The notes below the pieces were generated by a model. The model had not been told where the DNA came from and searched no databases. It worked only from the letters and a program-made list of their open reading frames with translations. Of a DNA stretch of 64,000 nucleotides, positions 1 through 11,900 are shown one piece after another. A program made the translations under genes and the position numbers. The first letter of the stretch is position 1; each line of letters opens with the position of its first letter. Origin of the DNA: Atrichornis clamosus. Lineage: Eukaryota; Chordata; Aves; Passeriformes; Menuridae. The stretch is from positions 45,001-109,000 of the forward strand of contig WBMZ01010838.1 in NCBI GenBank assembly GCA_013400975.1. Reading direction: 5' to 3'.

Positions 1-2931
1 TTGATTTTTGTATATCTTAAAACCTCAAAAACCCCAGATGACACCATATTTTTGGCTTTTTACTTAGAAAGGTGTGACTTATAAGCAAAATGCCCACTGA
101 CTGGTCAGTCCTGGCTGTGCCATCTTTCCCATTATCACGGTAAATACTATAGTGCATATGACATAGTCCTCCTTAATGTATGTTTGTCTGATACATTTCC
201 GACATAAACCCCTATTAGAGGTCAGATGCCTACTCAGATGTTGGTAATCCAGAGTGATCTTGCTTTCACAGAATGATCGTGGGGAGAAGTGTGACTTGTG
301 TTTGAGTTTTTCTTTTAAGGTCAAGGCCTGTTTTCCTCAGGGATGTAGTCATCTCAGGAGCTGATCACTGGGTGGTCATCACAGAAAGGGAGGGTTATGT
401 GCAGGTTTGGGTGGGTGTGTGCAACATGCTTAGTGTGCAGCAAAGCTGTGTTCTATTGCAGTTGTGGAAGGAGGATTTCTTTCTCCTTACCACCACTGAG
501 CTAGACAGCTTTAGTCCCGCTACAGTTTTCTCTTGTTTCTAGTGATAATTTCTGGTAACATATTCCCATTTTCTATGCCCTATCTTATTTTCTGCATTCC
601 ATTGAACTGTGATGTGTTCTATTGTGTTTTGTGCACTCTCTACCTAAATAATTTCTTCCAAATGGTGTCTAAACAGTCTTTGGCAGAATATGTACATACA
701 TATCTGTGAGTCTTTCTTATGTAAACATCTCATACTTGGGCATCCTACCCTAAAAATAGATGCTACTTTATAGAAATTCACACTGATCATTGAAGACTAT
801 ATGGGACTTAAGCTGCATGGGGGATGGGGTGATCCAAGTAGTGTGTGCTCCTAAAAATTTGAAGATAACTTGTTTTGATCCCACTTTGGTGTTGCCTTGA
901 GGTTGACTGGCATTCCTAGAATTGTTGACAATCTTACACCTTTCCCTGTGAAGATGTACAATAGTACAAAGAGCAGTGCGTGTTGTTATGGAATAGAATA
1001 GGGAGGATTGGAAAGATCATGGGAAAGGCTGTCAGGTGCAGGTTACTATGGGAATGCTGACTTTGCCTCTCTTGTAGCCCACAATTGTCAGCTGTCAGGC
1101 TTTCAGCACATGAGGTGAATTTGAACCCATGTGTGCTGTTTGTACTGCAGTCATTGACAGTATTTTGCCCTAAACAGGGTAAAAATCTACCAAGAGACAT
1201 CACTAACTTGAAAGGGGAAAAAGAAGTGTGTGCCATTAACCTATTAGGATTTCTCCAAACAAAATTCTAAGTAAATGCCTAAAAGATCCTTCAAAAAAAT
1301 AGCAGGGCTTTTAGTAGGTACAGTCGGCATTAAGTTTCTAACCTGCTAAACTAACTCAGGACTCTTCTCAAAGGATGTAGGTAAAGTCTCTTAGTCCATG
1401 TTACAGTACAATTTCTCTCATCACCAAAACAGTTCATCCATTGCATCCCAGTGTATGATTGCTTTATCCTACCAGGAAAAGAAATGGACAGTTTTGTGTG
1501 TCACCAAGAGCAGGCAATCACAGCATTGTGAAGATTATCAGCCAGTACATTAAATAGGTGTGATATAATGAAGGAGCTCTTTTCAAGAGGAGAATCAGAA
1601 TATTCGAAAGAAGGAGCAGCATAAACTAAAACAGCTGAAAGAACAAAATTACATTATCTCCAATAAAGTTTTGACTGCTCTGTTATAATAGCAGGCCTTC
1701 ATTAAAGGTCTTGCATTTTATATGTACACTATAGGTGATACTGGGATTTTGATTATGTAATGCACAATGTATGCTGCTGGTGCAACAAACTCAATCTAGG
1801 GATAACGTGCAGAACCTCTAGATCTTCTGTAGCTTCTGAATTTCTGACCCAGGTGGCAGATGGGCACACTTAGAGTACTAGCTGCTCCACACTAAGGGAG
1901 TTGCTCTTCTGTTTCATAGAATGTGAAATCAAACCCTTAGTGTGGACCACAGCTCATGGGGTACTCATCAGCTGGCACGGAACTGAACGACTATGGCAAG
2001 TTGAAAAGATACAGCAAATAGCCAGGCTGATGTGGGGAAACTTGTGCTGCTCTCCGTGATGGTTGGTTGGACTCTGAACTGTGACCTGCATGATCCATAC
2101 GTCGCTCATGATGTTAGTCTGGTATCAGTAATGAATGTTTAATTCTGCTGTTACATACAGAATATATTGTATATACAATGCAATGAAATACAATATCATA
2201 AGCTGGCAGGATACTGGCATGGCCATCCGGGGTGCCCACTGGTTTACACGTTTTGCAGGTTTATAAAACTGTTCATTCCCTTTCTTTCCTGAGGTTACCC
2301 CAAGGGGATCCAACCACACAGAGACTGTAAGGATAAGATATAACAAGGATAATTAACCTTGCATGACACAGGGCATATTCTCATATTAGTGCAGATTGCT
2401 GTGTGCCAGGATCCTTCTGGTTAAAGAAGATTGATGAACTTGTTGGGGTTGAAAATGGCCAGCCCCTGTGGATTTCCTAGATAGGTGAGTTGGCAAGCAG
2501 CGGCCACTAACTACTTTTTGCAGGGTGAGATTAGGGGTGAGAAAGGGTGAGGTTAATAGAAAACCTCGTGAGATCCACCTTGAAATGTTTCTTGATTCTA
2601 GTGCCCTCTTGAAGGTTTCTTGTGAAAAGGCAGACTGAGGCATTTATTCTCGCAGAGTACAGACCATTTGTGTCAAAAGAATTTTCAATAAAAATTAAAG
2701 TACGATTTAAAAGAGAGATCCGCTTACAAAAGAATTGGGGAAGCATTGTGTTTATACTGAGAAAATGCATTCTATCCTTTTCATTGTTTTAAAATGTAAA
2801 GAACGCAAATGGCTATTAAAGATTTTGAAACAATGAAAATGTTTAACTAAGCATTTGAGAGCATTGTGCAATGAGCAGCAACACTATTTCACTACCAAAT
2901 AAAATGCAGCCTGAAATGGCACTTTATGCTG
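1..2931. other. Unique AT-rich noncoding sequence, no gene recognised
   Basis: I find no coding region, RNA gene or recognisable interspersed repeat here. The open frames present are 60-100 codons, overlap on both strands and translate to compositionally ordinary sequence, as expected by chance in this much AT-rich DNA. The only structure noted is a perfect 13-bp inverted repeat at 1886-1946, listed separately. The likely context is intergenic or intronic DNA. Confidence 0.6.
1886..1946. repeat. Perfect 13-bp inverted repeat (hairpin, 35-nt loop)
   Basis: TCCACACTAAGGG at 1886-1898 is the exact reverse complement of CCCTTAGTGTGGA at 1934-1946. The 35-nt loop contains no further obvious pairing, and the stem does not extend past 13 bp on either side. 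It could fold as a stem-loop in RNA or as a small cruciform. It is too short and too long-looped to call a microRNA precursor, and no neighbouring element explains it. Confidence 0.7.
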
Positions 2932-2963
2932 GTGTGTACACAGATGTGTGTGCATGCACACAC
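2932..2963. repeat. Two adjacent alternating purine-pyrimidine palindromes (Z-DNA prone)
   Basis: TGTGTACACA at 2933-2942 is a perfect palindrome. It is followed four bases later by an 18-bp perfect palindrome at 2946-2963 (GTGTGTGC/GCACACAC around a central AT). Both are strictly alternating purine-pyrimidine, a composition known to favour left-handed Z-DNA, and both are self-complementary, so they could also extrude a cruciform. It probably arose from a (TG)n/(CA)n microsatellite that switched strand. Function is unknown. Confidence 0.75.
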
Positions 2964-5900
2964 CAAATATTGTGTGAAAAGTTCATGCACTTTGTGTTCT
3001 TAGCTCACGCAGAAAGATACTTTTACATTTGAACCAGTTGTACTTTATTTGAATGGAATTCATAAAAAGTTTCTTAAACCAAAATGAGGTGAAATCTGCA
3101 CATTAAAAAAAAAGTGTTCTTTGGACTTTACAATGTTATAGACTGCTGACTGCAGGGATTGCAACTGACTTTCAATAACATTTGAAGATTGGAAGCAAGT
3201 TTTTGAATTTTTATTTTTTCTATTTGTCCCTTAGAAGCTGCTTGTTTTTCAGCTGTTAATGCATTTCCAACAGAAATTTTGTAAATTATATTGGGCAACA
3301 TTCTCAGTAAGAATAGATTGTGTAAGTGATGGTAATGGCTTCCTCCTGCTGCTGCTGGCAGTATGGATATTCACCACACACACTTATTTAAATTTCTTGG
3401 GCCAAAGAACTCTTCAAGGTTCAAAACTTTTGTTACTCAGGCACTAAATTTAATGGATAATAACTCAGGAAATAGAACTGATGAGAAGGGTTTTTAAAAC
3501 AATTGACTGTTCCGTATCAGAGTCTTTAGCTTCTAACAAGAAAGGTGTTGTGTAAACCAACTTTTCATATAGGATATTTTTAGCACTATGTTTTTTATCC
3601 TAAATCTCTGTTAAATTAATTTTTTCTTTCATTAAAATCTGAGAAAAATAGGATTCTTTACTTCTTGGGTAAAGAAACAACCCACCATAGAGAATATTAT
3701 AATTCATAATTTTAAGATTTCATTGAGTGTTCCTTTCTTATTACCTTTCTGAGCAAATCTTGTGCCAGGCTGAGCTGAGGCCTGGAATCCATATGTGAGA
3801 AACACGGCATTCCCAGCAGTGTCACAAGAGCAGAGTAGTACAACAGGGCATGGTTTAGGCTTGGCCACAAAAGAAAGTATTTGCAGGATGCTACTTGATC
3901 TGTACTTAACTAGAGCTGAGAAAACTCGAGATGATTTAACCACCTACCTGGAAATAAAAGGGGAATGCAAGTTTTGTCTCAGTGAGAGTAATAGGGAGCT
4001 CTTGGGATTTACTCTGTTTTTATCAATGCTAACTCTATTATTGAGGCATAAAACTGAATTCTTTCATCTCTTAGTTGATTCAATGCAAATTTGGATATTT
4101 GCTCCCATGGACTTGATTCCTGTTTGTAGGCTTTTTTAAATTGCGGCTCTGTAAAATATATGCATTTAGAAAGCATTGACTTCAGTTTCCTTTCTCTTCT
4201 AGGAAACAGTATGAATGTGAGAGTAGGTACTGTGTTAGAAGATTATTTTTGATCAATTGCATGTTGATTTTCATAAATTTAAAGGTGATCTGAAATATCT
4301 TTTATTTAATACTGATTAATGCTCCAAGACACTGATTAATACTGAGTTTAAAATAAATGAGGGGAGTTCAGCAATTGCTAGACTTATTACTGTTAAACAG
4401 CACAGATCCTTACTGTTGTTTTTCTTCAGTTCTTTTGTGGATGTTAGAGGATGAGAGCTTTATTTCCCAAGTTAGAAAACTTTTTAAAATATTTCTTTGT
4501 TAGACCGGTACCTCAAGTGGTACTCAAAAAACCCAAACATGCAAATTGGCCCCAAATGTGGGGTTTTATGACAGGGAATCCCTGTGATAAAAGCTGAGGT
4601 TTATTTAGACATGGGGAACAGTTTTCCCTGAGTTCCACAGCAAGGACTAGACTGGGATATGTGGAAACAGAGCTAAGAACTGGAACAAAAATGTCTACTT
4701 TTTATAACTTCCCCTTATAAAGCCAATCTTATCTCTCTCTGCTTTCTAATATAATGGTAAAGCTGTGCTTCATATTTCTATGCATATTTAGCATCTGAGT
4801 ATTTCAGAGGTTTGCACACAAACAACAAGAGAAATGGAACTCATCTTAAATCTTTCACTGATTTGGTGGGGAATCAAATCACAAATTTGGAGTCCAAAGC
4901 TTCAGTACCAGTGTAGACTTATACATATATATTAATTTATATATATATTAAAGTATATACATGCAGACACATACACACCCCCACACCCCCAGAGTCTCTG
5001 TTTTGCCTTTATGCTGCCTCACCTGTGCTAGACTGCCTTGTGTGTGTGTTTCTAAGGTAAAACTGGTGTGTTTCAAAAGTGCAGTTGCAATATGTTTGCA
5101 AAAATAGACCAGTAAGTGTGAAATACGTTTAAGCAAAAGCCATAAAGCAGGTGTGGGTGTATTCTTAATTTAATAAAGTAACTTCTTCATGGTTTCTTGG
5201 AGAAAATAATGCATGAATTATTGATGCATGTAAAGCTAACCACAGTTTTCAATTTTTGGCTTATGTCAAATTGTTGCTTTCTTCATACTGTATGAATGAA
5301 TATTTTACCAAACAATTTCTTGGAGAAAAAAAAAAAGTAAATGTTTGAGAGTAGAGTTCCTTTCATCGTTGCAGCATCAGTGTATAAAAGTTATAAAGGA
5401 CAAGGATTATGGACAGACAGTGGAGTTTTGAAATGGATCCCCTATTACTAATTTACAGTAGCTTGAAATGCCAGAGGTTTGCTCTGCCCCTGCAAAAAAC
5501 AAATGGCCCTCACTCTCATTATAGGTTGAATCTTCCATATCTCACAGGAAATGCCCATTTATCCATTAAAAAGAAAAAAAAGCCCTGAATTGTCAAGAAA
5601 AAACCATAGTAATTTTCAAAACCGTTTTGGTGACAAAATTAAAAGTGTGACAACATAAACGAGTCCTGCCGGGTGGTGACTGATGTGGCTCTCAACCCTT
5701 AGTGCAATAATTCTGACATAGGCTTGGCTTTGGAGTGTGAGTGTTCCCTGTGTGTATGAAATCAAAATCACCAGGTGGTAGGGATTGCACTGCAGAGGTA
5801 AACATCTTGAAAAAGGTAAGGAGGGAGAGGGTAGGGGAGTGACATTACTGAAGAAATGGTGAAGATGCTGACACGAATGAAAAATATTAGAAAGGGAAAG

Positions 5901-8780
5901 ACTAGACTTCATTCTGTGAGAAGAGGTTTTTTAATAGAAAAAGGTCACTCAAAATAGTTTTACATTCCAGTGCTGATAAAAGATCATTTGCATTATAAAA
6001 ACTAAAGAATCTATAGGTAGTTTTGAGATATATCTCAGCAAGCTACATTTAGAATTGTCTGCTATTCTACTTGCTTTTAGCAAGATTCTCAGAAATATCT
6101 ATTTTCATGTAGAAAAACCATGTGAACATTGTTTCAGTCAACTCAGAGTGAATAATAGAAAGCTTTTATATTCATAAGATCTCAGTACAAATTCTTTTTT
6201 AACTTTTGTGATCTTTGTCTCAGAATTAGTAATAAATTATGCCTAGCAAAATCCTCCTTCCCTTTTTTTATTTTTAAAGTTTTTGGACAACAAGACATCA
6301 CAACTTAAGATTTCTTCTTCCTTTTCTCCATTCCAAACACTTATATTGTCATCTTTGAAGCAGTTACACATCCGAGAAGATGTTTTTTTTTTACTGACTG
6401 TGTTACTGAATTTTGAGGGTGCCCTGTTTGGAGGTACTGCTTTTGAGTAGTTGTGTGACTGAGAGATTTGAATATGTCCCAAGAAAATCTGAAGCATCCC
6501 ATGCATTCTTGCTGAAAACTTGTACATCTAGTTATTGTTCATGGTTTTAGCCTTTGTAGACTTTCAAGAGGTTTTTCACACTCCATTAGGCAATTATGGA
6601 AAAGGATTAGGTTTTTTTCTTCAAGTTATGCATTTGGTTTTGGTCTTATTACAACATGAATGAAGCTCAAGGAAGTAGGCTATTATTTATAGTTATAAAG
6701 CAGGGAGGATTAAGTAATGACATTCTTATTAAACTTTTGATAAATTAAATGCCATAATAAATGTTCTTTTGTTCTTACCTGTGGAACACAATTGTAAGGT
6801 ATTAACTTGTCATATAGATTTATACACCTTAATAATTTTAAGCAAAACTTTTCAACAATTAAAATATAACCTTGTTGAAATTAAATATTAGTTCTTTATG
6901 CCTTTCTTTGACCGTGTTTGGAACAACTTCTAAAACAAAATTATGGTGGCAGATACCTTGACAAAAGTATTTGGAAAAAGAATTAGTGTGTGCTAATGTC
7001 TATATGCATAAAGGATGTGCCGCAAGGGAAATGGATCGGTGGGACCAGTGAATGGTTGGCACTGATGTTATCCTTGTAACAACACGGGGTTATTTCATCC
7101 TATCTCTGTGTGACTGCTTGGACTGAATACCCACTAGTGGTTGGAGCCCATCAGGTGCATTCTTGGATCATGTCTGTGTTTGGTTTTATCCTATTTTTCA
7201 TCTCTAAGCCTGTTCTGTGATTGCTTCAAAAGTGGTGGGTGGGGCTGATTCATCTCAAAAGCCCACTCTTGAGCCAAGCTACAGCTTCCTATGCAGGAGG
7301 TTATACAAGATGATTAATATGAACCTCTTGATCTTTATTACTTGAATTTTACTTAGTTTTTATTACTGTTATATAGAAAGCTTCATAACTTTCTGAAAAG
7401 AGGCTAAAGTGAAAGTCACACTGCATATTTGTCTGATGAAAGGGGAGTGGAAGTAGTAAAGGATGAATAAAAGCAACCCCAGCCTCTGCTCATGGGTTCT
7501 CAAGTGGGCAGAGAGGTGATCTCAGATTCTTGCCTCCTCCCAGAACTGTCTGGAGATATCACAGCACTTTGTTTTCTCTCAGTTTGTTTTCTGCTTGGTT
7601 TGATCTATCAAAGTCCTTTGTACCAACTCCCTTCTCTTCCCCAAAATTTTATAGCAAGCATTTTGTACAGAACTGTCCTTGAGTTCTGGCTGGGAAAAGG
7701 TGGAGGAAAGGCTGGTTATTTAATTACAATTAGTAAGCAGTTTGCCCCTTAGGAGAGTTGTGCTTTTACCTTCTGTTTTTTTAAGAGGGGTGTGTTTGGC
7801 ACATAATGGAAGCGCTCTAAGAAAACAGAATAAGGGAGTGTTGTGTAATATGGATGCAAAAAATATTTTTGCATATTCTTTACAAGGGCTAAATATCCCC
7901 TACACTTCAGTACTCAAAGCCCTTTCAGCACTGATCAGAGTGTGTGATTTACTTGTCCTTCATTTACCTTGAGAGATTACATTGTCTGGCATGTCATCTC
8001 TGTTCCTTTTTTAATGCATTGGGACATCTTCCTGTTGTTAGACAGTAAAAAGATGCTCATTATTGAGTAGTTGTTCACTGAAACCTGTGCCTGTTGTGGA
8101 TTCTGTAGGGAGTATTAAAATATAGAGCAAGTTTTCAGTTTACTGCATTTTTTTTCCAACACTTCCAGGTCTTTGCAACTTTGCAGTGTTGTCCAGTGTC
8201 AAAGCAGAGTCTTTTGTATGAACTGGCCCATCAGCTGTGCAGTTGGGCTGCACTGGTTGTGTGTAGCCTCTGTGTCAATATGCCTCATGCTATGAAAACT
8301 GACCTGCTTCCTTGAGTGTTGTCAGTCGAAAAAAAAACCAAAACCAAAACAGGTGGAAAAAGTTTTCATAATGACAGCTGGGGAAGTCCCACCTAGAATA
8401 ATGTAAGAGTAGTTGTTTTCTTTACAAAATGCTAACTTTGTATGATATGTAATTTCTCATTTTTTTTGCTTCAAACCTTCACAATTAAAAAATTTTCTTG
8501 TCTATACCTGTGGAATCAATTACTCTTTAAGACTGCAGTGCATGAAGCTGTTAATTGCTGAGATCTTTGGTAGCGAAATTTGCAAATTTACAAGCAATGT
8601 AAGCTTCATTTGCTTACAGTGGATTTCTAAGAGCCAGACATGCTGAAGTGCTTTAGAGAGCCCATCATGACGTGCTTGTGCCAAAGTGAGTTTTTGCAGG
8701 CTAACTGGCTGCCTCTGCTTCCAGCTCTGTCCCGCTGCTGCAAGGAAGGCTGGTTAGAGATCTGAAAGTTAAAAGACAAA
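2964..8780. other. Unique AT-rich noncoding sequence
   Basis: No gene or interspersed repeat is recognised. Minor structure: a 20-bp-period partial duplication at 4311-4345 (ACTGATTAAT twice), a TA-rich tract at 4921-4966 and a short (TG)5 near 5039. At 8327-8352 there is an AAAACC-type low-complexity run. A strong pyrimidine tract ending in TAG at 4184-4202 is probably a chance splice-acceptor match. Open frames reach 114 codons (3795-4139, plus strand), but their translations are unrecognised and I treat them as chance. Confidence 0.55.
4921..4966. repeat. TA-rich low-complexity tract
   Basis: This is a degenerate (AT)n stretch with an embedded TTAAT interruption, followed at once by a CACA/CCCC-rich segment to about 4990. 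It resembles a decayed TA/CA compound microsatellite. Such tracts are common neutral sequence in vertebrate genomes and are often length-polymorphic. Confidence 0.7.
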
Positions 8781-8975
8781 TCACAGAATCAAAAAACGGG
8801 TCAGGCAGGAAGGACCACAGCAGATCATCTGGTCCCACCTCCCTACTCAAGCAGGGTCCCGGAGCACACGGCACAGGATTGCCTTCCAGAGTTCTGGAAT
8901 GTCTCCAGCGAGGGATACTCCACACCCTCTCTGGAAAACCTGTTTCAGTGGCGTGGTCACTTGCACGGTATCTGA
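8781..8975 (-). mobile_element. CR1 LINE, truncated 3' end
   Basis: On the minus strand this reads as the 3' terminal ~195 bp of a CR1 non-LTR retrotransposon. Read on the plus strand it begins TCACAGAATC (complement of the CR1 terminal repeat). It then has the GGACCACAGCAGATCATCTGG core, followed by the CCCACCTCCC..AAGCAGGGTC block. Next come the internal GGAATGTCTCCAG..GGGA..CTCCAC block and the CCTGTTTCAGTG segment. It is diverged from the consensus as I know it, with an A-run in place of part of the first block, and is 5'-truncated as most CR1 copies are. It contains no reverse transcriptase. Short open frames overlapping it are not genes. Confidence 0.85.
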
Positions 8976-11900
8976 AGAGGGGTACAGGGAACCTGGAGAG
9001 GGACTCTTCAGCAGGAACTCTGTGTGCGTATGAAACTCATGCTGAGGTATATTCCAAGTAATGTGGATCTTTTCTTTGTAGGGATGTGCCTTCCACAGTA
9101 TCCTGTTCTACTCTGGTTCTGCAGCTGGCTGTAACAGGACTTGGCTGTAACTTTCCTTCTCGTGAAGGAAAAGGCACACGTGGAGAACGCCTCGGGCTGG
9201 GGAGCACACGGAGTCCACACCTCACCACTCTGGGTGCTGTAGGCTGCCTGTACACCGTGAGTGGCAGCTGCTCTCTGCTCTGAGGCGCTTGTCTGAACCT
9301 GAGGGAACTACCTGGGATGTGGGAGAGCTTTTGAAAATGAATCCCACTTTCACACTGAGGCCTGATGCGGAACTATAGGGAGGTATCTTAATGTAGGCGA
9401 GACACGGCACCTGAGACAAGCCAGTCTTTAACATTCCATTCAGTTTAACTTGCCTTTCAGTTTGTTTGCTGTGGTAAAACCTGTTTTCAGGCATTGTATT
9501 TGCCCATGTCTCTTAGCATCCCTACATCCATCGGTAGAGCTGTAGCAAGTGAATGTTCAGTGACATCAGTCACCAAGTGATGCAGAGGAACGCTTTAAAA
9601 TTTCATTAAATCTATTGGTTGTCAGCACAGATAAATAAGTGTCCTACAAAGCAACACATTTTTATATTGTCCCTTTAGTAAAACAGGCTGACGTAACAGG
9701 AGGAAGCTTTTGATAGTGGGAGCTTTCTTCTAAAATTACATTTACTCTTTCAATTACCATATTCATTTCTCATTAATAGAGTATTTCAAGGCCTTGCATT
9801 TTTGAAAGGGAAAAGGTTAGAATTATGGGCTAGCAGCTGGTTTTGATAGGGCGCAGTGAGCAAGTTAATGCTTACCAAACATTTGAAATTGCTTTTCAAT
9901 TTCTGAAATCACTTTGCAGCTCTTCAGCTATTTTTTGGCTGGCTGCACTTTATCATATTAATATAATACTGTGCAGGAAAATATTGCATTTAAGTGTTGT
10001 GATGAAATCAAGCTGTTATGCTGCATGTGTGTGGTACAGAGCATATTTTTAGTGGGTTTTTTTAGTCTATAATTATGTGAGTTTTTGTGCCTTTCAGAAG
10101 CTATTTGTCAAGGGATGAGGTTCTGGTTGGTTTTGATAAGGTAAAATGCATTTTACAGCCTTATTAAGCCTCATTTAATGGAAATAATCCTCATTTTAGC
10201 AACAAGTGAAAGTAATACCTAGTAAAAACTAGTTGTGATTTTTTTCATTTTGATATATCAATTTGGTCAATCCTCTTTCTCATCAGTTTATTGAGCTGAT
10301 TTCTGGATCCACAAATACTTAAATTCCATCACACCACATATGCAGTCTTCTGCCAGGACCAGAGAGATAATTCCAGATGTTTTAACAACAGGATGCAGAA
10401 TTATTTGTAGCTGATACTCCTGAGAACACTACCAATATTGTGCTGCAAGGAGTTCTTGAAGATTTCAGCTGTTCATATAATTCAGAGAAAGTGTGTTCTC
10501 TGTAATCCCCAAACCAAAGATTAAGAGAAAGTAAATATTTTAAATTATATTTATATAGATGAAAATTCTATTAAAAAATAATCATGATGGGAAGAAAGAG
10601 AAGGAAATACATGTTATAAATTTTAGTAAAACATTTACCTTTATTTAGTCACCTCAATCAGATGACATAAATATGGTAAAAAGGCCATGTATCTTCATTA
10701 TATGGTCAGAATCATTATCTGTTCCCTCCAGTACCTACTGGCACTCTTTTTTCCCAGTCATGTATTTTCCGCTTTTTTAAACAAAAACTGTATTTGCCCC
10801 TTAAAAATCCACAAATGATCAAAACTAATATATGTGTGATCTCAAACAATTACTTCTGCTTACTCTTTTGGGCTCTTCACAGAGTGATTTTTCTGCTGAA
10901 TTTTACTTCCAGAATAGTTTTGTCTGGTGCTGAGGTAGATCATTTATCAGGACCTTGTATTTGCTGCATCTCATTGGTGTTTATATCTTTAAAAACTAAA
11001 TATTTCAGGTCTGACAATAAAACCTGGCTCTTTTTCAGTACCTTTAAATTATTGTTACTGTGGATGGTTGTGGAGTTGTTCCTTGCAATCTTCAACCTGT
11101 TCAGTAGAACAAAATTGATTATTTTACTTTTGAATCCAGCAGGTCTTTTATTTTGTGAAAGCCTAGCAAAAGCTCATTGATTTACACCAGAGTTGGTTTG
11201 CTGTTTTCTTCAGTCAATACTGTCACATAATAAAAATCTTGACTTAACCAGGCAGTTTCAGCAATGTCTTGTTTAGTGTCTGCTGCTACTGCATACAACC
11301 CTGCAGCTTCGAATTAAATAAGAATAACATTTTCTTCATACATTAGAATTTGATCACTGTATGTGATGCATCAACAGGAATATTAATAAATTGTTTCAGT
11401 CCTGGATAGTATTACCTTGGCAATTCTATTAGAGACAGAAGCCACTACGACTGGTTTTATTTTTATTGTATTTCTAAATGCTTGCTCTAGGGACAGAAAT
11501 TAACCAATAAGCAACAAAATATGAATCGATTATAGCAGATATTTGAGAGATGTTCAGATGGCCTAAATCTAAGTCATGATGTATCCAGTGTTAATGTTTT
11601 ATCAACTTGGTGCCTTTGAAGGCCTAGAATTTAAAAACAGGAAACCCTCGACACAAAGTAGGTGGAATTTTGTTTGTCTCTGACTGAGCCTCACAGTTTC
11701 ACTGAATTTATTTGAACTCCAAGTTTGCTTTGAAAAGTTTTCTGCAAAAATTGTAGGTTGAACACTGGAGAAGAAACAATTAACTATTTTAAGAATGATG
11801 CAGAGGGAAATTAGTACAGCAGCATTACTGTGCTCAGTAAGCTTGACCATTCCAGAGGTGCAGAGAAAATCCAACTGCTCTGTCACCTTCTCACATAAAA

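Noticed and set aside
4184..4226. Strong polypyrimidine-TAG acceptor followed by 24 nt and a GTACTG donor
   Set aside because: The donor is poor and one frame has an immediate stop; exon-like combinations of this quality are expected several times by chance in 64 kb.
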